Made by a program: the position numbers and the translations under genes
Part shown: in pieces, positions 16,663 through 24,364 of the stretch
Position numbering within the stretch: the stretch's first letter is position 1
How the letters are laid out: each line of letters starts with the position of its first letter
Assembly (NCBI GenBank): GCA_002426755.1
Contig: DINI01000011.1
Coordinates: 1 to 48,247 of the forward strand
DNA from: Flavobacteriaceae bacterium UBA5544
GTDB lineage: Bacteria > Bacteroidota > Bacteroidia > Flavobacteriales > Flavobacteriaceae
Length of the DNA: 48,247 nt
Direction: 5' to 3'
The notes under the pieces: generated by a model
What the model was told of the DNA's origin: nothing
What the model saw: the letters and a program-made list of their open reading frames with translations, nothing else
Databases searched by the model: none

Positions 16663-17745
16663 ATGACATTCAAAACTCCTAAATATATAGTTTCAATAGT
16701 CCTACTTTTTGCTTTGGTGCTGAATAGTTCATGCCGAAAAGAAGAAATAGAATTTGAGCAAGCACCTCCCGAAGACACCTTATCTCCAAGTAGTGAAGTT
16801 GCTGACCTGATGCAACGCACTGCCATGAATGATGGTTCAAACGACAATATTATTGACTATGCAAACTGTTTCAACATTCAGTTGCCAGTGACCGTTATTG
16901 CCAATGGAAATCAAATTATAGTGAATTCTGGTTCAGATTATGATATTGTTGAAGCAGTTTTTGATGAAGATGAGGATGATTATGATTCCATAGAAATTGT
17001 TTTCCCTATCACCATCATTCTCAATGATTTTTCTCAAGTGGTTATCAATTCTTATAGTGAACTCAATAATTATTCGAACAACTGTAATGGTGAAAATGAA
17101 ATTGATGATGATATCGAATGTTTGGATTTTCAGTATCCTATTACAGCTTCTGTTTATAATACCAATAACGAAATCATAGCATCGATAAGCCTGACAAATG
17201 ACGAACAGATGTACAATTTTATTGATGACATTGATGAGAATGACCTTGTGAGTATTGATTTTCCAATCACTGTCATCATTTCGGATGGAACATCATTGTC
17301 TATCAATAGTTTAAACGAGCTTTTAAATACCATTCAGAATTATTCTGACGATTGTGACGAAGACGATGATTATGATTACAACGATGATGATTGCAATGGA
17401 TGTTCACCGCTTCAACTAACCAATATTCTGACCGACTGTTCCGATTGGGTGGTTGACAAACTTGAACGTAATGATACGGATTATGATGATGTCTATGAAG
17501 GTTATGTTTTTAATTTTTTCACCAATGGAAGCGTTTCTGTGTCTTGGAATACTACAACGGTGTATGGTACCTGGGCAGCGACTGGAACCGGGAACAACAT
17601 TACAGTAGATATCAATATTCCGAGCTTGCCTTATTGTAATCTCAATTGGGGATTGCACGAAATAGACCAAAATTCTGGTGAAACAAAAATAGATTTACGT
17701 GTGGGAGATGATGACCGAATGCGCTATGAAAGTAATTGCAACTAA
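16663..17745 (+). CDS. Acidic lipoprotein with internal repeats, function unknown
   Basis: A 360-residue predicted lipoprotein (signal with NSSC, lipidation at C24). The mature part contains four related units of about 30-37 residues (near 69-100, 109-141, 153-189, 197-231). Each carries an (F/L/Y)P(I/V)T core followed by a strand and an S-x-x-E-L-type turn; units 1+2 and 3+4 form two pairs, each closed by a cysteine. Very acidic linkers (D/E runs at 100-108 and 230-245) suggest calcium or other cation binding. The C-terminal part (about 258-360) has strand patterns (VFNFFTNGSVSVSW ... GTW) shared with the next gene. It diverges from the ECF sigma operon. Confidence 0.7.
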   Translation: MTFKTPKYIVSIVLLFALVLNSSCRKEEIEFEQAPPEDTLSPSSEVADLMQRTAMNDGSNDNIIDYANCFNIQLPVTVIANGNQIIVNSGSDYDIVEAVFDEDEDDYDSIEIVFPITIILNDFSQVVINSYSELNNYSNNCNGENEIDDDIECLDFQYPITASVYNTNNEIIASISLTNDEQMYNFIDDIDENDLVSIDFPITVIISDGTSLSINSLNELLNTIQNYSDDCDEDDDYDYNDDDCNGCSPLQLTNILTDCSDWVVDKLERNDTDYDDVYEGYVFNFFTNGSVSVSWNTTTVYGTWAATGTGNNITVDINIPSLPYCNLNWGLHEIDQNSGETKIDLRVGDDDRMRYESNCN

Positions 17746-17801
17746 CATATTTTGAACAAGAGAATTAACATTAAACTTTAAAACCCTAAAATTTTTTAAT
17801 T

Positions 17802-18281
17802 ATGAAAAGAGGATTTTTTTACAGCATGCTCTTAATGATGAGCTTTTCATTAATGTCATCAACGTGTTCGTCGTCAGATGACGATGGTTCACCAGATGAT
17901 AATTCAGCTGTGATAGCGCAGATTAATTCTACCGTTCAGACAGGGACTTGGCGTATCACAAGCTTCATAGATTCTGGCAATGATGAAACCAGCAATTTTA
18001 GTGGTTATAATTTCACTTTTAACAGTAACGGTTCATTGGTTGCTGATAATGGAAGTACAACCATAAGCGGTACCTGGTCTATAACAGATGATGATAACAG
18101 TGATGACGACAGCAGTAGCAGCAGTGACATCGATTTTAATATTGGGTTTTCTTCTCCAAATGATTTTGCAGAATTATCCGAAGACTGGCATATTACCTCT
18201 CGAACTGGCACCAGAATAGAGTTGATACATGTAAGTGGCGGCAATGGTGGCACAGATACTTTAACTTTTGAAATGAATTAG
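17802..18281 (+). CDS. Acidic lipoprotein, lipocalin-like strand pattern
   Basis: A 159-residue lipoprotein candidate: signal MKRGFFYSMLLMMSFSLMSS followed by TCSSSDDDG, with C22 as the likely lipid site. The mature part contains GTWRITSF, YNFTFNSNGSLV and ISGTWSI, a pattern of lipocalin-like small barrels, interrupted by an Asp/Ser-rich loop (about residues 96-107). Its GTW and FNSNGS segments resemble the C-terminal domain of the preceding gene, so the two are probably related in fold. Specific function unknown. The gap to the upstream gene is 56 bases. Confidence 0.65.
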   Translation: MKRGFFYSMLLMMSFSLMSSTCSSSDDDGSPDDNSAVIAQINSTVQTGTWRITSFIDSGNDETSNFSGYNFTFNSNGSLVADNGSTTISGTWSITDDDNSDDDSSSSSDIDFNIGFSSPNDFAELSEDWHITSRTGTRIELIHVSGGNGGTDTLTFEMN

Positions 18282-18325
18282 AAAAATAGATGTATTACCC
18301 TTCCCAAATTTTAATGAAAGCTAGA

Positions 18326-18351
18326 CTGCTTCAGTCCTAACTCTGGAGCAG
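18326..18351 (+). terminator. Hairpin between two plus-strand genes
   Basis: CTGCT-T-CAG and CTG-G-AGCAG face each other around an 8-base loop, giving a stem with one mismatch. The next gene starts 19 bases later. No strong U-tract follows, so it may be a weak terminator or leader structure. Confidence 0.35.
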
Positions 18352-18369
18352 TTATATAAAAAGTAACAA

Positions 18370-18750
18370 ATGAAAAAGTGGATTGCTTTCATAATGCTCA
18401 TACTAATCGCACTTATTGGTTACAACTACATCTATCAGAACCATAGAGATATTAGTACCGAAGTACCAAAATACTCTTTAAATGCAGATTCTATCAAAGA
18501 TGAGTTTGCATCCAATAGCGCTGAAAGTGAAAAAAAATATCTTAATAAGACAGTCACAATAACAGGATATGTGTCGGATACAAATGATTTAGAAATCACA
18601 TTAAACTCGGTTGTGTTTTGTCAATTAAGCGAACCATTAAAATCATCACTCAAAAAAAATTCAAACATAAAAATCAAAGGACGCATAATTGGCTATGACG
18701 ACTTGTTAGAACAAGTAAAACTAGACCAATGTACAATCATCAAACATTAA
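18370..18750 (+). CDS. OB-fold protein of the tRNA_anti-like family
   Basis: A 126-residue protein with an N-terminal membrane segment (about 4-21) and, from residue 36, the tRNA_anti-like OB-fold pattern: YSLNADSIKDEF, KKYLNKTVTITGYV, VVFCQL, IKIKGRIIGYDDLLEQVKLDQC. In this family the domain is exported and its ligand is not known; despite the name there is no evidence of tRNA binding. It opens a tightly spaced run of five plus-strand genes (gaps of 18, 1, 10 and 16 bases), which argues for an operon with the T9SS cargo, DUF5777, CxxCH and YceI genes. Confidence 0.8.
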   Translation: MKKWIAFIMLILIALIGYNYIYQNHRDISTEVPKYSLNADSIKDEFASNSAESEKKYLNKTVTITGYVSDTNDLEITLNSVVFCQLSEPLKSSLKKNSNIKIKGRIIGYDDLLEQVKLDQCTIIKH

Positions 18751-18768
18751 TTTCTAAAACCAAGCAAA

Positions 18769-19524
18769 ATGAAAAACTATTACACACAAAAACTAATTTT
18801 AACCCTGACACTATCGGTATTGAGCTTCATTGCAGTTCAATCCCAAGTTAGGATACAGGTTGTAGATCCCTCTACAGGTTCGGTAACATTACATAATTAT
18901 GGTTCAGGAACTGTAAATGTTGGAACCTATTGGCTTTGCAATTTCCCAAGTTATAATCAATTGAGTTCAATTACCGTTACACAAGGCTCATTGAATTTGG
19001 CACCCAACGCTGAAGTTACCGTTATCACAAGTATAGGCTTATTAGTTGCGGATTCCGAGTTAGGACTTTACAACTCTAGCACTTTTGGTTCTTCAACCGC
19101 CATGCAAGATTATGTACAATGGGGTTCTGCAGGGCATCAGCGCGAAGTGGTAGCAGTGAATAAAGGCATTTGGTCTTCTGGAACTTTTGTTAGTGCGACG
19201 CCTCCTTTGCAATACACAGGAAATGGCAGTCAGAATGGCGCACAATTTTGGGGAAGCGTCTTGGGAATTGAAGAATTTGAAAATGCAGGCAATTTCAAAA
19301 TAATAAAAAATCCTGCACAAGATTTTCTTGAATTGGAATTCCCTACGGTCATTAACCAAGCCCAAATCAAGATTTACAATCTTCTTGGCCATCTAGTAAT
19401 ATCTGAAGATTTAAATAACAAATTAGGTTTGAAAATGGATGTTTCAAGCTTTGCCCAAGGAATTTACATGATAACTGTGAATTCTGATAATGCATCACAA
19501 ACCAAACGATTTATCAAACAATAA
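18769..19524 (+). CDS. Secreted protein with T9SS type A sorting domain
   Basis: A 251-residue exported protein with a signal peptide to about residue 25. The N-terminal half (about 27-165) is beta-rich and resembles a lamin-tail-like module (VTLHNYGSGTVNVGTYWLCNF ... DYVQWGSAGH is the landmark region); this is a tentative reading. The C-terminal 75 residues are a type A sorting signal (FKIIKNPAQDFLEL, IKIYNLLGHLV, QGIYMITV, final KRFIKQ). It should be secreted through the type IX system. It sits in the operon between the OB-fold and DUF5777 genes. Confidence 0.82.
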   Translation: MKNYYTQKLILTLTLSVLSFIAVQSQVRIQVVDPSTGSVTLHNYGSGTVNVGTYWLCNFPSYNQLSSITVTQGSLNLAPNAEVTVITSIGLLVADSELGLYNSSTFGSSTAMQDYVQWGSAGHQREVVAVNKGIWSSGTFVSATPPLQYTGNGSQNGAQFWGSVLGIEEFENAGNFKIIKNPAQDFLELEFPTVINQAQIKIYNLLGHLVISEDLNNKLGLKMDVSSFAQGIYMITVNSDNASQTKRFIKQ

Positions 19525-19525
19525 A

Positions 19526-20374
19526 ATGAGATATATAATCTACATCCTTTTTTGTATTCCCTCCTTCTTATTTTCTCAAGATGATTTACTTGCAGAAATA
19601 GATGTAGATTCTTCTCAAAATAATTATGCCATAGCCGCATTCAAAGGTCTAAAAATCGTCAATTTTGAATCCACAAAGTTGGTCGCTAAAAAGGAACTAA
19701 CCTTTGTGGTATCTCATCGATTTGGCAGTATAGAAAACGGATTTGACAGTTTTTTTGGATTGGATGATGCTGTGACAAGGTTAAACTTTGTGTATGGCGT
19801 TTGTGATGGATTCAATGTGAGTGTATCGAGAAGTTCGTTCCAAAAAATTTATGAATCGGCTATAAAATATCGAATTGCTAGACAAATGGAGAACGGGTTT
19901 CCATTTACCATTGTTGGATATCATTCTTTATTGATCAATACTGCGTTGGAAAAAGACAATCTTCCAAAATTAGAATTTAAACATCGTTTGGGATATACCA
20001 CACAAGTATTGATTTCACGAAAAATCAGTACGAATGTATCTTTAGAATTGGCACCAACCTATTTTCATGACAATTATGTTGCCATAGACACTCAAGACAA
20101 TTCTCAATTCGCCTTGGGTTTGGGCGGCCGATACAAATTAGGAAAACGCTGGTCATTGAATGCCGATTACGGCTGGCATTTAAACAGAGCCAACAATTCT
20201 CCGTTTAAAAATCCATTGTCATTTGGTGTGGATTTGGAAACCGGAGGTCATGTGTTCCAAATGCATTTTACCAATGCGCAGGCCATGAATACCAATGGTT
20301 TTTTAGGGCAAGCCACGGGCGATTGGGGTGATGGAAACATATATTTTGGGTTTAACTTAAGTCGTGTTTTTTAA
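19526..20374 (+). CDS. DUF5777-family beta-barrel protein
   Basis: A 282-residue protein that begins with a signal peptide (RYIIYILFCIPSFLFS). The sequence then follows the DUF5777 pattern: F-KGLKIVNFESTK, ELTFVVSHRFGSI-NG, FFGLDDAVTRL-F-YG, ending with HFTNAQAMNTNGFLGQ and a last-strand GNIYFGFNLSRVF with terminal phenylalanine, as in outer-membrane barrels. The ATG at 19526, right after the preceding stop, gives the signal peptide; the longer in-frame start at 19490 would overlap the previous gene and spoil it. The next gene encodes a CxxCH lipoprotein, and this pairing suggests an electron-transfer or respiratory link. Confidence 0.88.
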   Translation: MRYIIYILFCIPSFLFSQDDLLAEIDVDSSQNNYAIAAFKGLKIVNFESTKLVAKKELTFVVSHRFGSIENGFDSFFGLDDAVTRLNFVYGVCDGFNVSVSRSSFQKIYESAIKYRIARQMENGFPFTIVGYHSLLINTALEKDNLPKLEFKHRLGYTTQVLISRKISTNVSLELAPTYFHDNYVAIDTQDNSQFALGLGGRYKLGKRWSLNADYGWHLNRANNSPFKNPLSFGVDLETGGHVFQMHFTNAQAMNTNGFLGQATGDWGDGNIYFGFNLSRVF

Positions 20375-20384
20375 TAAAATTGCT

Positions 20385-20747
20385 ATGAAGAAGAAACACA
20401 TATACCCAATTTATACGATTTTGATAGTTCTGTTTGGTTGTACTAATGCAAGTGAAAATGATTTGATTGACCAAACAGAATTACCAGAATTGGTGACTTT
20501 TTTGGATGTTCAACCCATCATTAACAACAATTGTGTTGTTTGCCATACAAATCCACCAGAAAATGGGGCTCCAATGCCATTGCTTAATTATGAAAATGTA
20601 AAAGATGCTGTTCAAAACAGAGGGTTGTTAGATCGTATTTCTTCTGAAGATTTAGGATTTTTGATGCCTTTTGGAGGTCCAAGATTACCACAAAATCTAA
20701 TAGACACTATCATTCAGTGGGAAGAGGATGGCTTATTGGAAGAGTAA
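20385..20747 (+). CDS. Lipoprotein with a single CxxCH haem-binding motif
   Basis: A 120-residue lipoprotein (signal KKHIYPIYTILIVLFGC, lipid site C19) with one haem motif CVVCH (about residues 52-56) in the context VQPIINNNCVVCHTNPP. A later methionine in GFLMPFGG could serve as the distal axial ligand, as in small cytochrome c-like domains. The ATG at 20385 is preferred over an in-frame start at 20364 that lies within the DUF5777 gene. Placed between DUF5777 and YceI genes, it is probably a periplasmic electron carrier; its partner is unknown. Confidence 0.82.
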   Translation: MKKKHIYPIYTILIVLFGCTNASENDLIDQTELPELVTFLDVQPIINNNCVVCHTNPPENGAPMPLLNYENVKDAVQNRGLLDRISSEDLGFLMPFGGPRLPQNLIDTIIQWEEDGLLEE

Positions 20748-20763
20748 TGAAAATTAAAGCATT

Positions 20764-21306
20764 ATGAAAACACTATTGGTATCAGTCCTTTTTATAGGAC
20801 TCAATTGTATAGCACAAACAAAATATATTACTAAAATTGGCAATGTGAATTTTGAGGCTTCCGTACCATCATTTGAAGAAGTTGCTGCCAAAAACAATTC
20901 GGTCACCGCTATTGTCAATTCCGAAAATGGTGAATTTGCGGCTTTAGCTCTTGTGAAGGCATTTCGTTTCAAAAATGCTTTGATGGAAGAACATTTTAAC
21001 GAAAATTACGCTGAATCTGACAAATTTCCAAAAGCAACTTTTAAAGGAACCATAGAGAATTTTTCCATAGAAAGTCTTTCATCTTTAAAAAGCATCTTCA
21101 AAATAAATGGGCAGCTTACTTTTCATGGTGTGACTAAAGACATTCAAAATTGCAAAACATCAATTATAAAAACAGAAAAAGGAATTTTAATGGAAGGCAG
21201 TTTCAAAGTATTGGCTTCCGATTTTGATATTGAAATTCCAAAAGTTGTCAGCAATAAGATTTCAGAAGATATTTTGGTGAACTTTAAGTTTGAACTTGAG
21301 AATTAA
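20764..21306 (+). CDS. YceI-family protein
   Basis: A 180-residue exported protein (signal to about residue 18, ending CIAQ) with the YceI lipocalin-like fold. Landmarks are VNFEASVPSFEEVAAKN near the start, the ALMEEHFNENYAESDKFPKATFKG segment (about 73-97) and the LTFHGVTKDI strand (about 118-127). YceI proteins bind isoprenoid chains, and some occur with cytochromes. It closes the plus-strand operon and converges with the formylglycine-enzyme-like gene across a 207-base gap in which I see nothing clear. Confidence 0.92.
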   Translation: MKTLLVSVLFIGLNCIAQTKYITKIGNVNFEASVPSFEEVAAKNNSVTAIVNSENGEFAALALVKAFRFKNALMEEHFNENYAESDKFPKATFKGTIENFSIESLSSLKSIFKINGQLTFHGVTKDIQNCKTSIIKTEKGILMEGSFKVLASDFDIEIPKVVSNKISEDILVNFKFELEN

Positions 21307-21513
21307 AGGACTTTTAAGAGCAGTTCATTGAAATAAATTTTAGCCAATTCATTGGTAAATTCATTTTCCGTTGAAATCTTTTCCCATTGTAAAAACACTG
21401 TTGCAACGTATTTTTATTTTTTAGCTTTTCGATAAGACAGGTATTGTCCGCAACATATCAAATAAAATGTATCTATTAAAAGTAAATTCAGAAACATTCA
21501 AATTAATAAAAAA

Positions 21514-22635
21514 CTAATCTAGTTTTTTCAATTGTTCTACCGTTGCTATGGTTCTAAACCCTGTATGATCGGAAGCTGAATCTAAGCTTGTGCCCATTTT
21601 TGCAGAAATTCTAAAACTTGCACAGTACGAGGCGTTGCATAAATAAGACCCTCCTTTGATGACATGCTCTACCTGATATGGATTATCTGGACTGTAGGAT
21701 TTAGTGGCTCCAGTAGGATTGATCATTTCTTTAGATACATCTATCTCGTTGTAATAATTGACATTGAATAAGTCGCTTGTCAATTCCCATACATTTCCTA
21801 GCATATCATAAATGCCTATGGAGTTTGCAGGATATGATTTGACGGGAGCAATCAATTCAAATCCATCTTTGGATTCGTTCTTTACAGGAAAAATGCCCTG
21901 CCACGTGTTGGCTTTTTCGTTTAATACTTCTGGATCATTTCCCCAGGTATAGATATCTTGTGTGGATGTACCTTGTGCAGCTGATTCCCATTGCGCTTCT
22001 GATGGCAAACTTCTATTTGCCCATTTGCAGTAAGCCAATGCGTCTTCGTATGCAATATGCACTACTGGATACTCATCCTTACCTTCTATTGTGGTTTTGG
22101 GACCTTCTGGATGTTTCCAGTTGGCACCAATTTTCCAAGTCCACCATTGTGAATAATTGCCCATTGTTGCGACCTTTTTAATATTTTTATTGAAAATTAA
22201 ACTTCCTGGTTGCAACACAGAATCGTGTGGTTTTTTTGTCCCTTCTGGCAATTCATTTTTCATTACCTCCCAATCAATAGGACGTTCCGCTACAGTTATA
22301 TAATTGGTAGCGTCAACAAAAGCTTTAAACTGTTTGTTGGTAACTTCAGTAACGTCCATAAAAAACCCATCCACTTTCACATTGTGTCCAGGCTTTTCAC
22401 GAGGCATGGCATATGGATCTCCCTCTTTTGCCCCTTGCAAAAAGGATTTGCCCTTAACCCATACCATCCCTTCTGGCGTTTCGATATCTGCTGGTTTTTC
22501 TACCAGCAATTCTCTTTCTTCTTTAACAGTTCTGTCATTATTATTATTTTGAATCTTTGATTCATTTTTACAACCAGATAATCCGATTGACAATATAAAG
22601 GATAGAAAAAAACCGAGTGCATGTTTTGAAATCAT
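21514..22635 (-). CDS. Formylglycine-generating-enzyme-like (SUMF1 domain) lipoprotein
   Basis: A 373-residue lipoprotein (LSGC, lipid site C22) whose mature part is an FGE-sulfatase (SUMF1/EgtB fold) domain from about residue 55. Visible landmarks are TPEGMVWVKGKSFLQGAKEG, FFMDVTEVTNKQF, the LPSEAQWESAAQG segment, DMLGNVWELTSD and KGGSYLCNASYC. C333 and C338 occupy the positions of the two active-site cysteines of true formylglycine-generating enzymes, which many SUMF1-domain proteins lack. A copper-loaded, oxygen-using sulfatase-activating role is thus possible, but no sulfatase is in this window and the site would be outside the cytosol. It lies next to the tRNA att site, on the backbone side. 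Confidence 0.87.
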   Translation of the reverse strand: MISKHALGFFLSFILSIGLSGCKNESKIQNNNNDRTVKEERELLVEKPADIETPEGMVWVKGKSFLQGAKEGDPYAMPREKPGHNVKVDGFFMDVTEVTNKQFKAFVDATNYITVAERPIDWEVMKNELPEGTKKPHDSVLQPGSLIFNKNIKKVATMGNYSQWWTWKIGANWKHPEGPKTTIEGKDEYPVVHIAYEDALAYCKWANRSLPSEAQWESAAQGTSTQDIYTWGNDPEVLNEKANTWQGIFPVKNESKDGFELIAPVKSYPANSIGIYDMLGNVWELTSDLFNVNYYNEIDVSKEMINPTGATKSYSPDNPYQVEHVIKGGSYLCNASYCASFRISAKMGTSLDSASDHTGFRTIATVEQLKKLD

Positions 22636-22807
22636 CTTGGTAAAAACGTTTTAGAGAAGAATAGATGGGAATGAAAAGTTTTGGTATAGTGTAATTTTTA
22701 TCCATATTGTTGACTACAAATATTTTAGTCCTTGCATATTCGTTTGCATATACGAATAGTGCTTTTTTAGATATTTTCTTCATATGAAAATACTATTAAA
22801 AACACAA

Positions 22808-22831
22808 AAACCCTTGCGTTAACAAGGGTTT
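22808..22831 (-). terminator. Rho-independent terminator of the original tRNA-Met gene
   Basis: On the minus strand a perfect 9-bp stem AAACCCTTG / CAAGGGTTT with a 6-base loop is followed by TTGTGTTTTT. It lies 8 bases beyond the 3' end of the tRNA fragment and would have ended the tRNA transcript. Confidence 0.8.
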
Positions 22832-22838
22832 CAAATTG

Positions 22839-22880
22839 TAGCGGGAACTGGACTCGAACCAGTGACCTTCGGGTTATGAG
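22839..22880 (-). tRNA. tRNA-Met (CAU) 3'-half remnant; probable attachment site of an integrated element
   Basis: Read on the minus strand this is the anticodon loop CTCATAA, the 3' side of the anticodon stem CCCGA, the variable loop, a perfect T arm (ACTGG-TTCGAGT-CCAGT), the acceptor strand TCCCGCT and the discriminator A: tRNA positions 32 to 73. The 5' half is missing; the sequence beyond 22880 does not supply the stem partner (TCGGG would be needed). With a tyrosine recombinase 160 bases away, this is best read as an att site left by integration at the anticodon region. The restored tRNA would be at the far end of the element, outside this window. Confidence 0.85.
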
Positions 22881-22986
22881 TGTTTTACCATTACTATGCA
22901 AAATAACATAAATACATTGATTATCAATTATTTACAACACAAGTAATAGCATTTGATATTAAATAATAGGGTTTAAATTCAACAAA

Positions 22987-23008
22987 TGTTGTACCTATGT
23001 TGTACCTA
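22987..23008 (+). repeat. Tandem 11-bp repeat upstream of the integrase gene
   Basis: Two perfect copies of TGTTGTACCTA lie side by side between the att site and the integrase start. Short direct repeats here are candidates for integrase or excisionase arm-type binding sites. Confidence 0.45.
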
Positions 23009-23041
23009 TTTTTATTACCTTTATATTCTAAAGTATTTATT

Positions 23042-24250
23042 ATGGCAACAGTTAAAGCAGTACTTCGTAAAAAAAAGAATCCAGAAGGACATTATCCTAT
23101 AGCTATTAGGATTACTAAAGATAGAAAAAGTTCCTATTTGGGAACTGGCCAGCATATTGAGGAAAAGTATTGGGATGATAAAAATAGATGCGTTAGAAAG
23201 TCCCATCCTAATGCAAGCATCATCAACAACTTTATAATTACAAAGGTTGCTGAAGCAAATAAAAAAGTTATAGAAGCTGAAAACAATGCAGACTATCAAA
23301 CAGTCAAGGCTATCAAGAAAAAAATAAAACAAAACAAAAAGATTGATTTTTTTGCAGTTGCGGATATGCATCTTAACAATCTAAAAAATAGAGAAAAACA
23401 TCATCAATATGATACTGAGCTCGGTCGTCTGAAAAAATTCAAGAATTTTCTCAAAAAAAACGAATTATCATTCAACGAACTCAATGTCCCCCTTCTTAAA
23501 AAATTTGAGACCTATTTACTTCACGATAAAAAACGTTCGCCGAGAACGGTGGTAAATTATCTGATTTTAATACGAACTATTTATAATCTGGCAATATCAG
23601 AATCTTTCGTTGATAGAGGCAGGTATCCATTTGGAAAAGGAAAAGTACAAATTAAAATTCCCGAGACACAAAAAATCGGATTCAATCGAAAGGAGATTCA
23701 GAAGCTGGAGAATGCAGTGGATTTAACCGAGGCTCAACAAAAGGCAGTTCACGTTTGGCTTATCAGTTTCTATTTTGCTGGGATAAGAGTGGGCGACGTA
23801 TTAAAGTTAAAATGGTCTGATTTTAGTGACGGTAGATTGATGTACCGAATGAACAAAAACAGTAAATTGGTAACTCTTAAAATACCTGACAAGGCAGTCT
23901 CTATTTTTAAAAAGTACCGTCAGAATTATTCGCTAGATAGCGATTTAATTTTTGAATATCTTAATAATACTGATTTAGATGATTCTCAAAGGGTGTCTAT
24001 AAGAACACAAACTATAACGAGAAACCTAAATCGACACTTGAAAAAAGTGGCTACCAAATTGGGTATAAGCAAGAAAATGAGTATGCACATTGCCAGACAT
24101 AGCTTTGGCAATATTTCAGGAGATAAAATCCCAATTCAAATGCTACAAAAATTATATCGTCATTCTTCCGTTACGACTACTATACGTTATCAAGCCAACT
24201 TCATCCACAAGGACGCAGATGATGCTTTAGATAGTGTCATAAACTTTTAA
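23042..24250 (+). CDS. Tyrosine recombinase (phage/ICE-type integrase)
   Basis: A 402-residue site-specific recombinase of the Bacteroidota type. It has an Arm-DNA-binding N-terminal domain (about 1-90, including YLGTGQHIEEKYWD), a SAM-like core-binding domain (about 102-195) and a catalytic domain with the full set of residues: R249 (FAGIRVGD), H349 and R352 (HIARHSF), H374 (LYRHSS) and the nucleophile Y383 (IRYQAN). I chose the ATG at 23042; the upstream in-frame ATG at 22997 lies in the tandem repeat. It is next to the tRNA remnant and reads away from it into the element, as expected of the gene that integrated it. Confidence 0.93.
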   Translation: MATVKAVLRKKKNPEGHYPIAIRITKDRKSSYLGTGQHIEEKYWDDKNRCVRKSHPNASIINNFIITKVAEANKKVIEAENNADYQTVKAIKKKIKQNKKIDFFAVADMHLNNLKNREKHHQYDTELGRLKKFKNFLKKNELSFNELNVPLLKKFETYLLHDKKRSPRTVVNYLILIRTIYNLAISESFVDRGRYPFGKGKVQIKIPETQKIGFNRKEIQKLENAVDLTEAQQKAVHVWLISFYFAGIRVGDVLKLKWSDFSDGRLMYRMNKNSKLVTLKIPDKAVSIFKKYRQNYSLDSDLIFEYLNNTDLDDSQRVSIRTQTITRNLNRHLKKVATKLGISKKMSMHIARHSFGNISGDKIPIQMLQKLYRHSSVTTTIRYQANFIHKDADDALDSVINF

Positions 24251-24268
24251 AGAAATAAAAAAACCAAT

Positions 24269-24321
24269 GAGCGGATATTTTGAATATGCTAAACCTGTCT
24301 GTAGCAACAAAATATCCGCTC
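24269..24321 (+). terminator. Inverted repeat after the integrase, probable bidirectional terminator
   Basis: GAGCGGATATTTTG (24269-24282) and CAAAATATCCGCTC (24308-24321) form a perfect 14-bp stem around a 25-base loop, between the convergent integrase and MtfA-like genes. TTTAT follows on the plus side and an A-rich run precedes it, which gives a T-rich run on the minus side. Confidence 0.6.
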
Positions 24322-24364
24322 TTTATGATTTCCAATTACAGATTTAGTCTTTCCTATATGGAAA

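Noticed and set aside
21307..21513. Possible small gene or RNA in the convergent gap
   Set aside because: No frame with a ribosome site and no convincing hairpin; the sequence is AT-rich only.
22839..22880. Functional tRNA-Met
   Set aside because: The 5' half, D arm and acceptor partner are absent, so this fragment cannot fold as a tRNA.
23042..24250. Integron integrase serving the cassette-like strip
   Set aside because: It has the arm-binding N-terminal domain of element integrases, lacks a visible IntI-specific patch, is about 19 kb from the strip and sits at a tRNA att site.
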